This document shows positions 8,232-17,712 of a stretch of DNA of 64,000 nucleotides, piece after piece. The position numbers were made by a program, and so were the translations under genes. Position 1 is the stretch's first letter. Every line of letters starts with the position of its first letter. The notes under the pieces were generated by a model that was given only the letters and a program-made list of their open reading frames with translations, did no database searches and was not told where the DNA came from. This DNA comes from Acidovorax sp. sic0104 (GTDB taxonomy: Bacteria; Pseudomonadota; Gammaproteobacteria; Burkholderiales; Burkholderiaceae_C), in assembly GCF_019219095.1 (NCBI RefSeq), contig NZ_JAHUWH010000010.1, positions 1 through 64,000 on the forward strand, in the 5' to 3' direction.

Positions 8232-11200
8232 GTGCGCGTCGCGACGTGGAACATCAACAACGTCAACAAGCGCATAGCCCTGCTGGTGAGCTGGCTGCAA
8301 CGCGCGCAGCCGGATGTTGTCGCGTTGCAGGAAATCAAATGCCCGACGGCTGATTTTCCGACCGCCGCACTGCAGGAGGCGGGGTACAGCAGCCTAGTGG
8401 TTGGGCAGCGCACCTGGAACGGCGTTGCCATTCTGAGCCGCGCTGCGGACCCGCTGCCCATCGTCACTGCCTTGCCTGGTGACCCGGCAGACAAGGAGGC
8501 GCGCTACCTGGAAGCGGCCATCAATGGCATCTTGTTTGCCTGCCTGTACCTGCCCAACGGCAATCCCCAACCGGGTCCCAAGTTCGACTACAAACTTCGA
8601 TGGTTCGAGCGGCTGCGCCGCCGCACAGAGGAGCTCTGGCATTCCGGGCATCCTGTCGTGCTGTTGGGCGACTGGAACGTGGTGCCCACGGACGCGGATA
8701 TCTACAAGGCCGACACCTGGCGCGATGACGCACTGCTGCAGCCTGAGGCGCGCGCCGCCTTTGCCAGCATCCTGTCGCAAGGGTGGGCGGATGCCGTCGG
8801 CAAGCTGCATCGCAAAAAGACTCCGTTTACGTTCTGGGACTACCGCCGTAAGCGATGGGAGCGCGACGCCGGGCTACGCATCGACCACATCTTGGTTGGG
8901 CACTCGCTGAAGCTCCAAGACGCGGGAGTGGACCGCGAGGAGCGCGGTAAGGAAAGTCCGAGCGACCATGCCCCAGTGTGGGCGGAGATCGCTTTCGAGA
9001 AAGCACGAGCGGCGCGCACGTCGGCCACAGCTGCCAAGAAATCGCTTGCCACGAAGAATGCGGAGCGGACGGCGAAGGCCGAACCAGCATCCACTGCTGA
9101 ACCGCTTGCACAGTACAAGGCCAAGCGCGATTTCACGAAGACTTCCGAACCTGCCGGCGCTGCTGTGAAACCCCATCGTCGTGAAAAGGGCGCGGCGGAA
9201 CCCTTTCAGTTTGTGATTCAGAAGCACTGGGCGTCCCGCCTGCACTACGACTTCCGGCTGGAGATGAACGGCGTGATGGTGAGCTGGGCGGTGCCCAAAG
9301 GGCTATCGTTCGACCCCAAGGTCAAGTCCATGGCCATCCATGTCGAGGACCACCCCATCGACTACAACACCTTCGAGGGGAGTATTCCGAAAGGCGAGTA
9401 CGGTGCCGGCAAGGTCATCATCTGGGACCGCGGAACGTGGGAGCCCGTGGGCGATCCTCGCAACGGGTTGGCCAGGGGCAAGATAGTGTTCCACCTCCAC
9501 GGCCAAAAGCTTGCGGGCCTGTGGGAACTCGTGCGCATCTCGAAGCCTGGCGAGAAAAAGCAAGACCAGTGGATGCTCTTCAAGAAGCGGGGCGACGCCT
9601 GGGCACGGCCGAGCACGGAGTACGACGTCATCACCGCGCTGCCGGACAGCGTGGTCGAGATGCCGCTCGGACTCGCAGAGGAACGTGAGCCGGTCGTTGG
9701 CACGACGGCATCCGCCCTTGGCACCACATCTCAACCGCTGGCGAACGCTAGAAAATCCCGCCTTCCTGCCAAACTGGACCCGCAACTCGCCACGCTGGTG
9801 TCGTCGGTTCCCGAGGGCGACTGGATCATCGAGACCAAGTTTGACGGCTATCGCATTCTTGCGCGTGTGGAAGACGAGGTTCGGCTCTACACGCGCAACG
9901 GCAATGATTGGACTGAGAAGCTGCAGCAGGTGGCCGATGGCATTGCCGAGCTTGGCCTGAATCGCGCTTGGCTGGATGGGGAAATCGTGGTCCTCAACGA
10001 CGCAGGTATTCCAGACTTCAACCGGCTGCAGAACGCGATTGACAACGCTCGCACGCGGGACATCGTGATGTTCGTGTTCGACGTACCCTACCTGGGTGAC
10101 CACGATCTGCGCGGCGTACCGCTCGCAGCGCGGCGGCAGCTGCTCCAGGAGCTCTTCGACAAACGCGAGAGCAGCACCGTCCGGTGCAGCCAGGCTTTCG
10201 AGGTGGCACCCTCCCAGCTGCTGGGTGCCGCTTGCGATATGGGTCTGGAGGGCCTGATCATCAAGCGGGCGGACGCACCATATGTATCTGGGAGGACCGA
10301 CAGCTGGATGAAGCTCAAGTGCCAGCACCGGCAGGAGTTCGTCGTGCTCGGCTTCACCAACCGCACCGGCGCCATCAAAGAGGTGGGAAGTCTGCTTCTG
10401 GGCTATCACGAGCAGGGAAACCTTGTGGCGGCCGGATCCGTCGGCACTGGCTGGGATTCCTCGACGGCGGCCGACCTGCACGCCCGATTGGTGAAGCTCG
10501 AAGTTGCGGATCCGCCTCTGGACGCGATCGAGTTCAAGCCAGGTCGGTGGTCAAAGCGAAAGGTCGGTGTCGAGCGGTGGGTGAGTCCCTCCCTCGTGGT
10601 TGAGGTGGCCTTTGGGGAATGGACACCTGATAAACGCATTCGGCACGCGGTGTTTCGAGGTATACGCACGGACAAGCCGGCGAAGATGATCGTCCGCGAG
10701 CGCGCGAAGAATCCAGCCGCCTCAGCGCTTGCACCTCTTGCGACAAAGTCCAAGGCAGCGCCCTCGATCTCCAAGGTCAAGATCACCCATCCTGACCGGG
10801 TGATTGACCCCAGCACGGGATTGCGCAAGATTGATCTTGTGCGCTACTACGAGAGCGTTGCCGAGTGGATGTTGCCCCACCTCAAGGATCGGCCGACATC
10901 GCTGGTCAGGGCGCCGGCCGGGATCACGGGGCAACTGTTTTTTCAGAAGCACCCGGAAAGCAAGATGCCGGGGCTCACGGAGCTGGACCCCGCCCTGTGG
11001 CCCGGGCACGAGGCGCTATTGGCGGTGAACTCCGCCGACGCGCTGATTGCGGCAGCGCAGATGAACGTGATTGAGTTCCACACCTGGAACTCCAAGGTCG
11101 CGCGTATTAATCAGCCGGACCGGTTCGTGCTCGACCTCGATCCTGGCGAAGGCGTCACCTGGCCGATGCTGCAGGAGGCGGCGCAGCTTACCCGCGTGAT

Positions 11201-11645
11201 GCTCGCCGAGCTGGGGCTGGAGAGCTGGCTCAAGACCAGCGGCGGCAAGGGTCTGCACGTGGTGGTGCCCATCACACCGAAGCGCGACTACACAGAAGTG
11301 AAAGCGTTCTCGCAAGCGGTAGTCAAGCACATGGCGCGGGTGATCCCCAACCGGTTCGTCGCTGTCATGGGTGGCAAGAATCGCGTCGGGAAAATCTTCA
11401 TCGACTACCTGCGCAACGGCCATGGGCAGACCACGGCTTGCGCGTTCTCAGCGCGCTCGCGGCCCGGGATGGGGATTTCAATGCCGGTGGGTTGGGAGCA
11501 GCTCAAGGAGCTTAAGGGCGGCGCGCAGTGGACGATTGCGACCGCGCGAGAGTATCTGAGTTTTCAGCAAGACGATCCGTGGGCAGGCCTTTGGAGGAAG
11601 CGGCAGTCCGTCGAAAGAGCGATGAAGAAGCTGGCTGGAGCGTAG
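8232..11645 (+). CDS. ligD: Exonuclease III-like nuclease fused to ATP-dependent DNA ligase LigD
   Basis: LigD processes and seals double-strand breaks held by Ku. This 1137-residue protein carries an extra N-terminal endonuclease/exonuclease/phosphatase domain of the XthA type (about 1-255): TWNINN, LQEIK with E34, GDWNV with D147 and N149, RIDHI, and SDHAP with D245 and H246. An Ala/Lys-rich linker (about 256-290) leads without stop or start into a complete LigD. The phosphoesterase domain is at about 321-475 (H332, H338, D340, R342, H374). The ligase domain has nucleophile K536 in ETKFDGY and the motif EGLIIKR near 672-679. The C-terminal primase-polymerase domain is at about 848-1137 (D968 and D970 in LDLD). 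The fusion joins AP-site or 3'-end cleaning to end joining in one chain. The start lies 4 bases after the DUF3606 stop. Confidence 0.95.
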   Translation: MRVATWNINNVNKRIALLVSWLQRAQPDVVALQEIKCPTADFPTAALQEAGYSSLVVGQRTWNGVAILSRAADPLPIVTALPGDPADKEARYLEAAINGILFACLYLPNGNPQPGPKFDYKLRWFERLRRRTEELWHSGHPVVLLGDWNVVPTDADIYKADTWRDDALLQPEARAAFASILSQGWADAVGKLHRKKTPFTFWDYRRKRWERDAGLRIDHILVGHSLKLQDAGVDREERGKESPSDHAPVWAEIAFEKARAARTSATAAKKSLATKNAERTAKAEPASTAEPLAQYKAKRDFTKTSEPAGAAVKPHRREKGAAEPFQFVIQKHWASRLHYDFRLEMNGVMVSWAVPKGLSFDPKVKSMAIHVEDHPIDYNTFEGSIPKGEYGAGKVIIWDRGTWEPVGDPRNGLARGKIVFHLHGQKLAGLWELVRISKPGEKKQDQWMLFKKRGDAWARPSTEYDVITALPDSVVEMPLGLAEEREPVVGTTASALGTTSQPLANARKSRLPAKLDPQLATLVSSVPEGDWIIETKFDGYRILARVEDEVRLYTRNGNDWTEKLQQVADGIAELGLNRAWLDGEIVVLNDAGIPDFNRLQNAIDNARTRDIVMFVFDVPYLGDHDLRGVPLAARRQLLQELFDKRESSTVRCSQAFEVAPSQLLGAACDMGLEGLIIKRADAPYVSGRTDSWMKLKCQHRQEFVVLGFTNRTGAIKEVGSLLLGYHEQGNLVAAGSVGTGWDSSTAADLHARLVKLEVADPPLDAIEFKPGRWSKRKVGVERWVSPSLVVEVAFGEWTPDKRIRHAVFRGIRTDKPAKMIVRERAKNPAASALAPLATKSKAAPSISKVKITHPDRVIDPSTGLRKIDLVRYYESVAEWMLPHLKDRPTSLVRAPAGITGQLFFQKHPESKMPGLTELDPALWPGHEALLAVNSADALIAAAQMNVIEFHTWNSKVARINQPDRFVLDLDPGEGVTWPMLQEAAQLTRVMLAELGLESWLKTSGGKGLHVVVPITPKRDYTEVKAFSQAVVKHMARVIPNRFVAVMGGKNRVGKIFIDYLRNGHGQTTACAFSARSRPGMGISMPVGWEQLKELKGGAQWTIATAREYLSFQQDDPWAGLWRKRQSVERAMKKLAGA

Positions 11646-11881
11646 GGGGCGAACACAGAAAGTGCTTCGAGTTTCTCAAATGTCAGTGCCTATCGCCGGT
11701 GGCATTCACAGACATGCTGCGCCGCTGCCTGAACGCGAGAATCGCTGCGCGTTGGCGCTTCGAGACGAGGCGGTTGCTGGCGATGAGGTGCCTACGAGGA
11801 ACAAAGTACGAGCAACTGTCCGACGAAGTGTGACTACTGCAACATCTAACCTGCGGCATATCAATTATTTGGAGCAGCGTA

Positions 11882-12013
11882 ATGTCTCCCCACAAGCCCC
11901 CCGGCGCAGTCCCTACATCCACAAGCAAGAACCGCGTTGCCACCAATCGCACGATGATCGTCGTTATCGTGGTGGTTGCTTTTCTCATGGTCGCCATCTG
12001 GGTGCCTTGGTAG
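11882..12013 (+). CDS. Small single-pass membrane protein, 43 residues
   Basis: ATG at 11882, 8 bases after a GGAG ribosome site, opens a 43-residue frame. It has a polar N-terminus (about 24 residues, Pro/Ser/Thr-rich with Lys and Arg) followed by one strongly hydrophobic helix at residues 25-42 (IVVIVVVAFLMVA core) and stops at TAG 12011-12013. This is the layout of a small inner-membrane peptide. No family can be named. It lies alone between ligD and the aldehyde oxidoreductase operon. Confidence 0.55.
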   Translation: MSPHKPPGAVPTSTSKNRVATNRTMIVVIVVVAFLMVAIWVPW

Positions 12014-12469
12014 TGGGCATCTGCATTGAGGGCAATGTCCCCTTCATTGACCCCTGTGTTCGTTCAGAAGAATTCCGACCAGTACTACATCCACGAATCT
12101 GTCGGTCCGGTGGTGGGCTCAGTGCAATGTGGCGGCAGGACAATCGATTGAGCGCATACCCAGGAATTTCATGAGTTTGTGCACGGGACTGACCCAGCAA
12201 CTGTACCGACCCATATGGCGGAGGGTGAGTGCGAGCATCAGATTTATCCTGCGACAAACTGCGCTTGCCTCGGGGGGGCCGAGTCTTACGTGTTGTTTGG
12301 AGCAGCACGCAATTTCTGCCTCTTTTGTGGAAGGGCTCCAACCCCTCCGAGCCTTTTGACCGCTGCGGATAGACGGGCTGTTGTCCCACAGGGGGGCGGG
12401 CAAGCGGACTTTAAAACCTGTCCGAAGGCCGAATTGCACGCGGCCTCGCGAACGAGAAATATCCCTTAA
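12014..12469. other. Intergenic stretch without a recognisable gene
   Basis: Frames across this 456-base stretch give Cys/Pro/His-rich products without family character. It presumably contains the promoter of the paoABC-like operon. No clear operator or hairpin was identified. The same applies to 11646-11881. Confidence 0.4.
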
Positions 12470-12946
12470 ATGCCTCACACGATCTCCCTCCTAGTCAATG
12501 GACACAGTCACAGACTTGACATTGAGCCTTTCGTCACATTGCTCGATCTTTTGCGCGACCGGCTTGAAATCACAGGCGTAAAAAAAGGGTGTGATCATGG
12601 GCAATGCGGCGCTTGTACTGTCTTGGTGGACGGGGTGCGCATCAACTCCTGCCTGACGTTGGCGGTCATGCGCAATGGATGTGCCGTGACCACGGTCGAA
12701 GGGCTGGCCAAAGGGCATGACCTTCATCCTTTGCAGCAAGCCTTCATGCAGCACGATGCATTTCAGTGTGGCTACTGCACACCGGGACAGCTGTGCTCAG
12801 CAATAGGGTTGATGGGCGAGGGCAGGGCACGAACGCGCGAAGACGTACGCGAGCTGATGAGCGGAAACCTGTGCCGCTGCGGCGCCTACGTGCAGATCCT
12901 GGACGCGGTGAGCGAGGTGGTCCTGGCCAACGGAAAGCTGGCATGA
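12470..12946 (+). CDS. paoA: Aldehyde oxidoreductase iron-sulfur subunit (PaoA-like)
   Basis: This is the small subunit of a xanthine dehydrogenase-family aldehyde oxidoreductase, carrying electrons between FAD and the molybdenum site. In 158 residues it holds both [2Fe-2S] clusters: a plant-ferredoxin type (C41, C46, C49, C61) and an alpha-helical type (C100, C103, C135, C137). It begins MPHTISLLVN with no twin-arginine signal, unlike the periplasmic E. coli PaoA, so a cytoplasmic enzyme is inferred. Its stop overlaps the next gene's ATG. Confidence 0.92.
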   Translation: MPHTISLLVNGHSHRLDIEPFVTLLDLLRDRLEITGVKKGCDHGQCGACTVLVDGVRINSCLTLAVMRNGCAVTTVEGLAKGHDLHPLQQAFMQHDAFQCGYCTPGQLCSAIGLMGEGRARTREDVRELMSGNLCRCGAYVQILDAVSEVVLANGKLA

Positions 12947-13980
12947 ACGAGTTCACTTACACAGCGGCCAAGGACCCCGCCAGCGCTGTCCGTGCGGGTG
13001 TGCAAGGGAGCTTCATCGCGGGCGGCACCAATCTGTTGGATCTGATGAAGGAGGGGGTGGCCCGGCCTGCCCACCTGATTGACGTCAACGCCACGGGGTT
13101 GCACACCATAGATCGCACTCAGGCGGGTGGGCTGCTGCTGGGCGCGCTGGCCCGTAATGCCGCCACCGCCTACCATCCGCTTATACGCGACGAGTACCCG
13201 TTGCTCACGGCGGCAATCCTCGCGGGCGCTTCCCCGCAGATCCGCAACATGGCCAGCAATGGCGGCAATCTGCTGCAGCGCACTCGTTGCTACTACTTCT
13301 ACGACACGGGCGTCCCGTGCAACAAGCGCGAGCCGGGCAGCGGCTGCCCAGCCGTTAGCAACCTGGCGCGCCAGCATGCCATCCTAGGCGCAAGCGACCA
13401 ATGCATCGCCACTCACCCGTCCGATATGTGCGTCGCACTGGCAGCACTGGAGGCGACAGTGCATGTGGAGTCGAACAGCGGGCACCGGCGCATCGCATTC
13501 GCCGAGTTTCACCGCCTTCCCGGCGATCGTCCCGAGATCGACACCACGCTGGCGCCCGGCGAGTTCGTCACCCACATCGAACTTCCGCCAGCACCGCAGT
13601 TCGTCCGCCACTGTGCCTACCTCAAGATCCGAGAACGTGCGTCCTATGCCTTCGCCCTGGTGTCGGTGGCCGCCGCGCTGCAACTGGACGCGGCCGGCCG
13701 TATCGGGGCTGCGCGACTGGCATTGGGTGGCGTTGCCCATAAGCCCTGGCGCAGTGCTCGCGCGGAGGAGTTGTTGGTGGGCGAATGGCCCGAACCGGCG
13801 GCCTTCGAAAAGGCCGCCGCCGTGCTCACAGAGGGCGCCAGGCCACACGGTCAAGGACCGGGGAGCAACGCATTCAAGATACCCATGGCGCGCCGCGCCG
13901 CAGCGCGAGCACTGGAGATGGCGGTGAGAGGCCAGACAACCATCATCCCCGGCAGTGGGCTGGAAGGCGTTGTAGCATGA
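12943..13980 (+). CDS. paoB: Aldehyde oxidoreductase FAD-binding subunit (PaoB-like)
   Basis: This is the middle subunit, binding FAD. The start at 12943 overlaps the paoA stop as ATGA, giving 345 residues that begin MNEFTYTAAK. The FAD-binding loop GSFIAGGTNLLDLMKEG is at 22-38 and a second loop is near 98-113. Cysteines C116, C126 and C135, in a segment containing NKREPGSGC, plus C154, match the pattern of PaoB-type subunits that hold an extra [4Fe-4S] cluster. This separates the enzyme from ordinary xanthine dehydrogenases. The gene overlaps paoC in the same ATGA fashion. Confidence 0.92.
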   Translation: MNEFTYTAAKDPASAVRAGVQGSFIAGGTNLLDLMKEGVARPAHLIDVNATGLHTIDRTQAGGLLLGALARNAATAYHPLIRDEYPLLTAAILAGASPQIRNMASNGGNLLQRTRCYYFYDTGVPCNKREPGSGCPAVSNLARQHAILGASDQCIATHPSDMCVALAALEATVHVESNSGHRRIAFAEFHRLPGDRPEIDTTLAPGEFVTHIELPPAPQFVRHCAYLKIRERASYAFALVSVAAALQLDAAGRIGAARLALGGVAHKPWRSARAEELLVGEWPEPAAFEKAAAVLTEGARPHGQGPGSNAFKIPMARRAAARALEMAVRGQTTIIPGSGLEGVVA

Positions 13981-16283
13981 AGCCGCGCAATCACACCCAC
14001 ACGCACAACAACCAGCAGCCCATGGCCGAGCCAGGTACGGGCTATGTCTCTAAGGGCGATGCAATCTCCCGGACTGACGCCCGGGCCAAGGTGACCGGTC
14101 AGGCCTTGTACGCCGCGGACCACGTGGCCAAAGACATGCTCCATGCCGTGGTGGTCAACAGCACCATCGCACGCGGCCGCATCACCGGCTTTGTGCTTGG
14201 CGACGCACTGGCCGTGCCTGGGGTCAAGGACATCCTTCACCACGACAACAAGCCTTCGACGCGGTCGCTTGGCATCTTCTACAAGGACATGACGGCGCCT
14301 TCCGGCTCGCCGTTCAAGCCCTTCCACAGCAGCAAGATCCTATACAGCGGCCAACCGGTGGCCATGGTGCTTGCAGACACCTTCGAGGCAGCCCGCCTCG
14401 CGGCTGGCTTGGTGCAGGTGAGCTATGAAGCAGAAGCGCACGAGACGAACCTGCTGCCCCACCTGGGCCGCGCCCACAAGCCCAGCCCGCTCAAGGTGGG
14501 CTATTCACCACCCCCCAAGCCTAAGGGCGACGCCGATGCTGCATGGGCGGCCGCGCCGGTGAAGATGCAGGCAGAGTACTACAGCGGCGTCGAACACCAC
14601 AACCCCATGGAGATGCACGCCACCACAGTGCTGCGCGGCGAGGATGGCCACCTCACCATCCACGACAAAACGCAAGGCTCCCAGAACAGCCGCTGGGTGG
14701 TGTCGCGCGTTTTCGGGCTGGGCAAGGACAAGGTTACGGTGAAGAACGCTTTCGTCGGCGGCGCCTTCGGCTCGGGCTTGCGCCCGCAATACAACCTGAT
14801 CCTGGCAGTGATGGCGTCGCTGCACACCCAGTGCTCGGTGCGCTTGGTCCTCACGCGCCAGCAGATGTTCACCTTCGGCCACCGGCCCGAGACTTGGCAG
14901 CGGGTAAAGCTCGCTGCAGGCCTGGATGGCAAGCTGCAGGCCGTGATCCACGAGGCCGTGGCCGAAACCTCACGCCTGGAGGACTATGCCGAAACGGTCG
15001 TCACCTGGTCGGGCCAGCTTTACCCTTGCGAGAACGTGCGGCTGGCTTACGGTCTGGTCGATCTCGACCGCTACAGTCCTATGGACATGCGGGCACCGGG
15101 CGCCGCCCACGGGGTGCACGCCCTGGAGGTTGCCATGGACGAGCTCTCCTATGCGCTCAAGATGGATCCGCTGGCCATGCGCCTGGTCAACTATGGAGAA
15201 CGCGACGAATCCGCCGATCTGCCGTACTCCTCCAAGGAGCTCAAGGCCTGCTACACCCAGGGTGCCGATCGCTTTGGCTGGGCGGCCCGTCCCCTGGAGC
15301 CGCGCTCCATGCGCGAAGGGCACGAGTTGGTGGGCTGGGGAATGGCCACCGGCATCTGGGATGCCATGCAGATGTTCGCGCGGGCGCGTGCTGTGCTGCA
15401 TCCCGACGGCCGCCTGGAAGTAAGCAGCGCCGCTAGCGACATCGGCACCGGCACCTACACGGTGATGGCGCAGATCGCTGCTGCGGCCATGGGCCTTCCG
15501 TTGGATAAGGTCACTTTCCGGCTGGGCGACTCCACGCTGCCGGTGGCGCCGGTGGAGGGCGGGTCCTCGCATGTGGCAACGGTGGGCTCAGCGGTGGAGG
15601 GCGTGTGCGAAAAGCTGCAGAAGGCATTGTTCAAGCTGGCCCGCAAGATGAAAGGCTCGCCCTTTGCAAAAGCGCGCTTCGCAGACGTAAGGTTTGCTCG
15701 CGGCGCCATGCGCCTCAAAGGGGTGGCGAGCACCCGGCTGGCTTTGGCGGATGTGCTCGCCACCACCGGAGGCGAGCCTATCGAAGAAAAGTACCTCATG
15801 CTCCCCCACATCCTCAAGCAGCGCAAGTTCGCGCGAGCGACGCACTCGGCGGTTTTCTGCGAGGTGCGGGTGGACGAAGCCCTGGGCACCGTTCGCGTGA
15901 CGCGCGTCGTCAGTGCCATCGCGGCAGGCCGCATCATCAACGCCAAGACGGCGCGCAGCCAGATCTACGGCGGGGTTGTCTGGGGCATCAGCCAAGCGCT
16001 GCACGAGGAAGCACATTCCGACCACACGCTCGGCCGCTTCATGAATCACAGCTTCGCCGAGTACCACATCCCCGTGCAGGCGGACATCCACGACATCGAC
16101 GTGATGTTCGTCGAAGAGGACGACCGTGTGGTGAGCCGTCTGGGGGCCAAGGGCGTGGGCGAGATCGGCCTCGTGGGCGTCGCTGCCGCCGTGTGCAACG
16201 CTATTTTCCATGCCACGGGCCGGCGGTTGCGCAGCACACCCATGACGCCGGACAAGGTGATGTCTGGGCCCAGTACAGCTTGA
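13977..16283 (+). CDS. paoC: Aldehyde oxidoreductase molybdenum-binding subunit (PaoC-like)
   Basis: This catalytic subunit binds the molybdenum cofactor and oxidises aldehydes. The start at 13977, overlapping the paoB stop, gives 768 residues; an in-frame reading into paoB is an overlap artefact. The cofactor motif GGAFGSGLRPQYN lies about a third of the way in. The C-terminal GVGEIGLVG carries the catalytic glutamate typical of the family. The substrate cannot be told from sequence; aromatic aldehydes are known for E. coli PaoABC. No XdhC/PaoD-type maturation gene follows, so one must act from elsewhere. Confidence 0.93.
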   Translation: MKPRNHTHTHNNQQPMAEPGTGYVSKGDAISRTDARAKVTGQALYAADHVAKDMLHAVVVNSTIARGRITGFVLGDALAVPGVKDILHHDNKPSTRSLGIFYKDMTAPSGSPFKPFHSSKILYSGQPVAMVLADTFEAARLAAGLVQVSYEAEAHETNLLPHLGRAHKPSPLKVGYSPPPKPKGDADAAWAAAPVKMQAEYYSGVEHHNPMEMHATTVLRGEDGHLTIHDKTQGSQNSRWVVSRVFGLGKDKVTVKNAFVGGAFGSGLRPQYNLILAVMASLHTQCSVRLVLTRQQMFTFGHRPETWQRVKLAAGLDGKLQAVIHEAVAETSRLEDYAETVVTWSGQLYPCENVRLAYGLVDLDRYSPMDMRAPGAAHGVHALEVAMDELSYALKMDPLAMRLVNYGERDESADLPYSSKELKACYTQGADRFGWAARPLEPRSMREGHELVGWGMATGIWDAMQMFARARAVLHPDGRLEVSSAASDIGTGTYTVMAQIAAAAMGLPLDKVTFRLGDSTLPVAPVEGGSSHVATVGSAVEGVCEKLQKALFKLARKMKGSPFAKARFADVRFARGAMRLKGVASTRLALADVLATTGGEPIEEKYLMLPHILKQRKFARATHSAVFCEVRVDEALGTVRVTRVVSAIAAGRIINAKTARSQIYGGVVWGISQALHEEAHSDHTLGRFMNHSFAEYHIPVQADIHDIDVMFVEEDDRVVSRLGAKGVGEIGLVGVAAAVCNAIFHATGRRLRSTPMTPDKVMSGPSTA

Positions 16284-16470
16284 ATCTGGTCGCCTAGCAA
16301 CAACGCCTGTTAGACGGCACGGGGCCTTGCACCCGTGACCGCGTAGGACAACGCCGCGACATCAATCGGTTGAGCGAACTTCCAGCAAGCGGCACGATAG
16401 GCACTCCTACAATGATTACAAGCCTTCCAGCGCGTGCTGGTGGAGACGATTTTTTCATGTCGAGAGTTTT

Positions 16471-17325
16471 ATGACACTACTGACAACCCCGATCCTTGAC
16501 GCGCTACAGGACAGCAATAGGGATGCATTGATCAAAGAGTGGATCGATGAGGCTCGTTCCCGCAATGCAGGGCTTCCACGCTCGGCAGCTGCCGATGCGA
16601 CAGAGTTGGCCTCTGCCATGGCACGCGCTTTGGGCGACGGGGCCAGCATCGACTCCTTCACAGATCCCAAGTGGTCGTCACTGCAGCAAATTCTCGCCAG
16701 CCTGTCGCGATCCAGTGCGGCGCAAGGTCAAAGTGCCGGTGAAACGAGCGTTTTCGTGCTGGCGCTCAAAAAGCCGCTGCTCTCTGCCCTGCAGCAGCAA
16801 TTGACGGGCGCCGATGGCACCCAGATTGCCTCGGCATTCTGGGCAATGACGACACTGGTGGACAGCATGGCGCAGTTCACAGCGACCACCTTTCAGCGTG
16901 CTCGCGAAGAGATCATTACGCGCCAACAAGAAGAACTGCTGGAGCTGTCCACGCCCGTCGTCAAGCTCTGGGAGGGCGTGCTGGCCGTCCCCATGATCGG
17001 TACGCTCGACAGCAACCGCACCCAGATTGTGATGGAGACCCTGCTGCAGAAGATCGTGGAGACGGGCTCCGAGCTCGCCATCATCGACATCACCGGCGTG
17101 CCCACGGTGGACACTCTGGTGGCGCAGCACCTGCTCAAGACCGTCACAGCGATACGTCTCATGGGGGCGGACTGCATCATCAGCGGCATCAGGCCACAGA
17201 TCGCGCAGACCATCGTGCACCTGGGAATCGACCTGCAGGGCATCAGCACCAAGGCATCGCTGGCCGATGCACTGGCTCTGGCGCTGCAGCGCACCGGCTG
17301 GCGCATTGCCCGCCAGGCCGCCTGA
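16471..17325 (+). CDS. rsbR: RsbR-like stressosome sensor with STAS domain
   Basis: RsbR proteins form the stressosome shell with RsbS and sense stress through variable N-terminal domains. The 284-residue product has a helical N-terminal region (about 1-150, resembling RsbR non-haem-globin folds) and a C-terminal STAS domain (about 162-275). The two threonines phosphorylated by RsbT in Bacillus RsbR have equivalents at T215 (in VPTVDTLVA) and T247 (in RPQIAQTIVHLGI). It is the first gene of a tightly packed rsbR-S-T-phosphatase-kinase-kinase array. Confidence 0.88.
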   Translation: MTLLTTPILDALQDSNRDALIKEWIDEARSRNAGLPRSAAADATELASAMARALGDGASIDSFTDPKWSSLQQILASLSRSSAAQGQSAGETSVFVLALKKPLLSALQQQLTGADGTQIASAFWAMTTLVDSMAQFTATTFQRAREEIITRQQEELLELSTPVVKLWEGVLAVPMIGTLDSNRTQIVMETLLQKIVETGSELAIIDITGVPTVDTLVAQHLLKTVTAIRLMGADCIISGIRPQIAQTIVHLGIDLQGISTKASLADALALALQRTGWRIARQAA

Positions 17326-17337
17326 CCGGTATCTGGC

Positions 17338-17712
17338 ATGGAACGCATACCAATCCTGCGCATGGGCGCAACGCTGCTGGTCACTATCCAGGTAGACATG
17401 CAGGATCAGACCGCCTTGGCGCTGCAGGACGACCTCGCCGACCGCATCGCTAAAACGGGCGCCAGCGGCGTGATGATCGACATCTCGGCCCTCGAAATCG
17501 TGGACTCCTTCGTGGGCCGCATGCTGGCCAGCATTTCGGGCATAGCGCGGATCCTGTCGGCCACCACGGTGGTGGTGGGCATGCAACCCGCAGTGGCCAT
17601 CACGCTGGTGGAGCTGGGCTTGTCGCTGGAGGGCGTAAAAACCGCCCTTAATGTGGAGCGGGGTCTTGCGCTGCTGGAGTGCGCACGCCGGGAGAGTGGC
17701 TTTGTCGATTGA
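17338..17712 (+). CDS. rsbS: RsbS-like STAS scaffold protein
   Basis: This 124-residue protein is a single STAS domain. The RsbT phosphorylation serine is recognisable as S57 in DISALEIVDSFVGRML, as in Bacillus RsbS. In the resting stressosome RsbS holds the kinase RsbT; phosphorylation at this serine releases it. It begins 12 bases after rsbR and overlaps rsbT. Confidence 0.9.
   Translation: MERIPILRMGATLLVTIQVDMQDQTALALQDDLADRIAKTGASGVMIDISALEIVDSFVGRMLASISGIARILSATTVVVGMQPAVAITLVELGLSLEGVKTALNVERGLALLECARRESGFVD

Noticed and set aside
11662..12174. 170-codon plus-strand frame after ligD
   Set aside because: No family and no ribosome site; it overlaps, in another frame, the better supported 43-residue membrane peptide.
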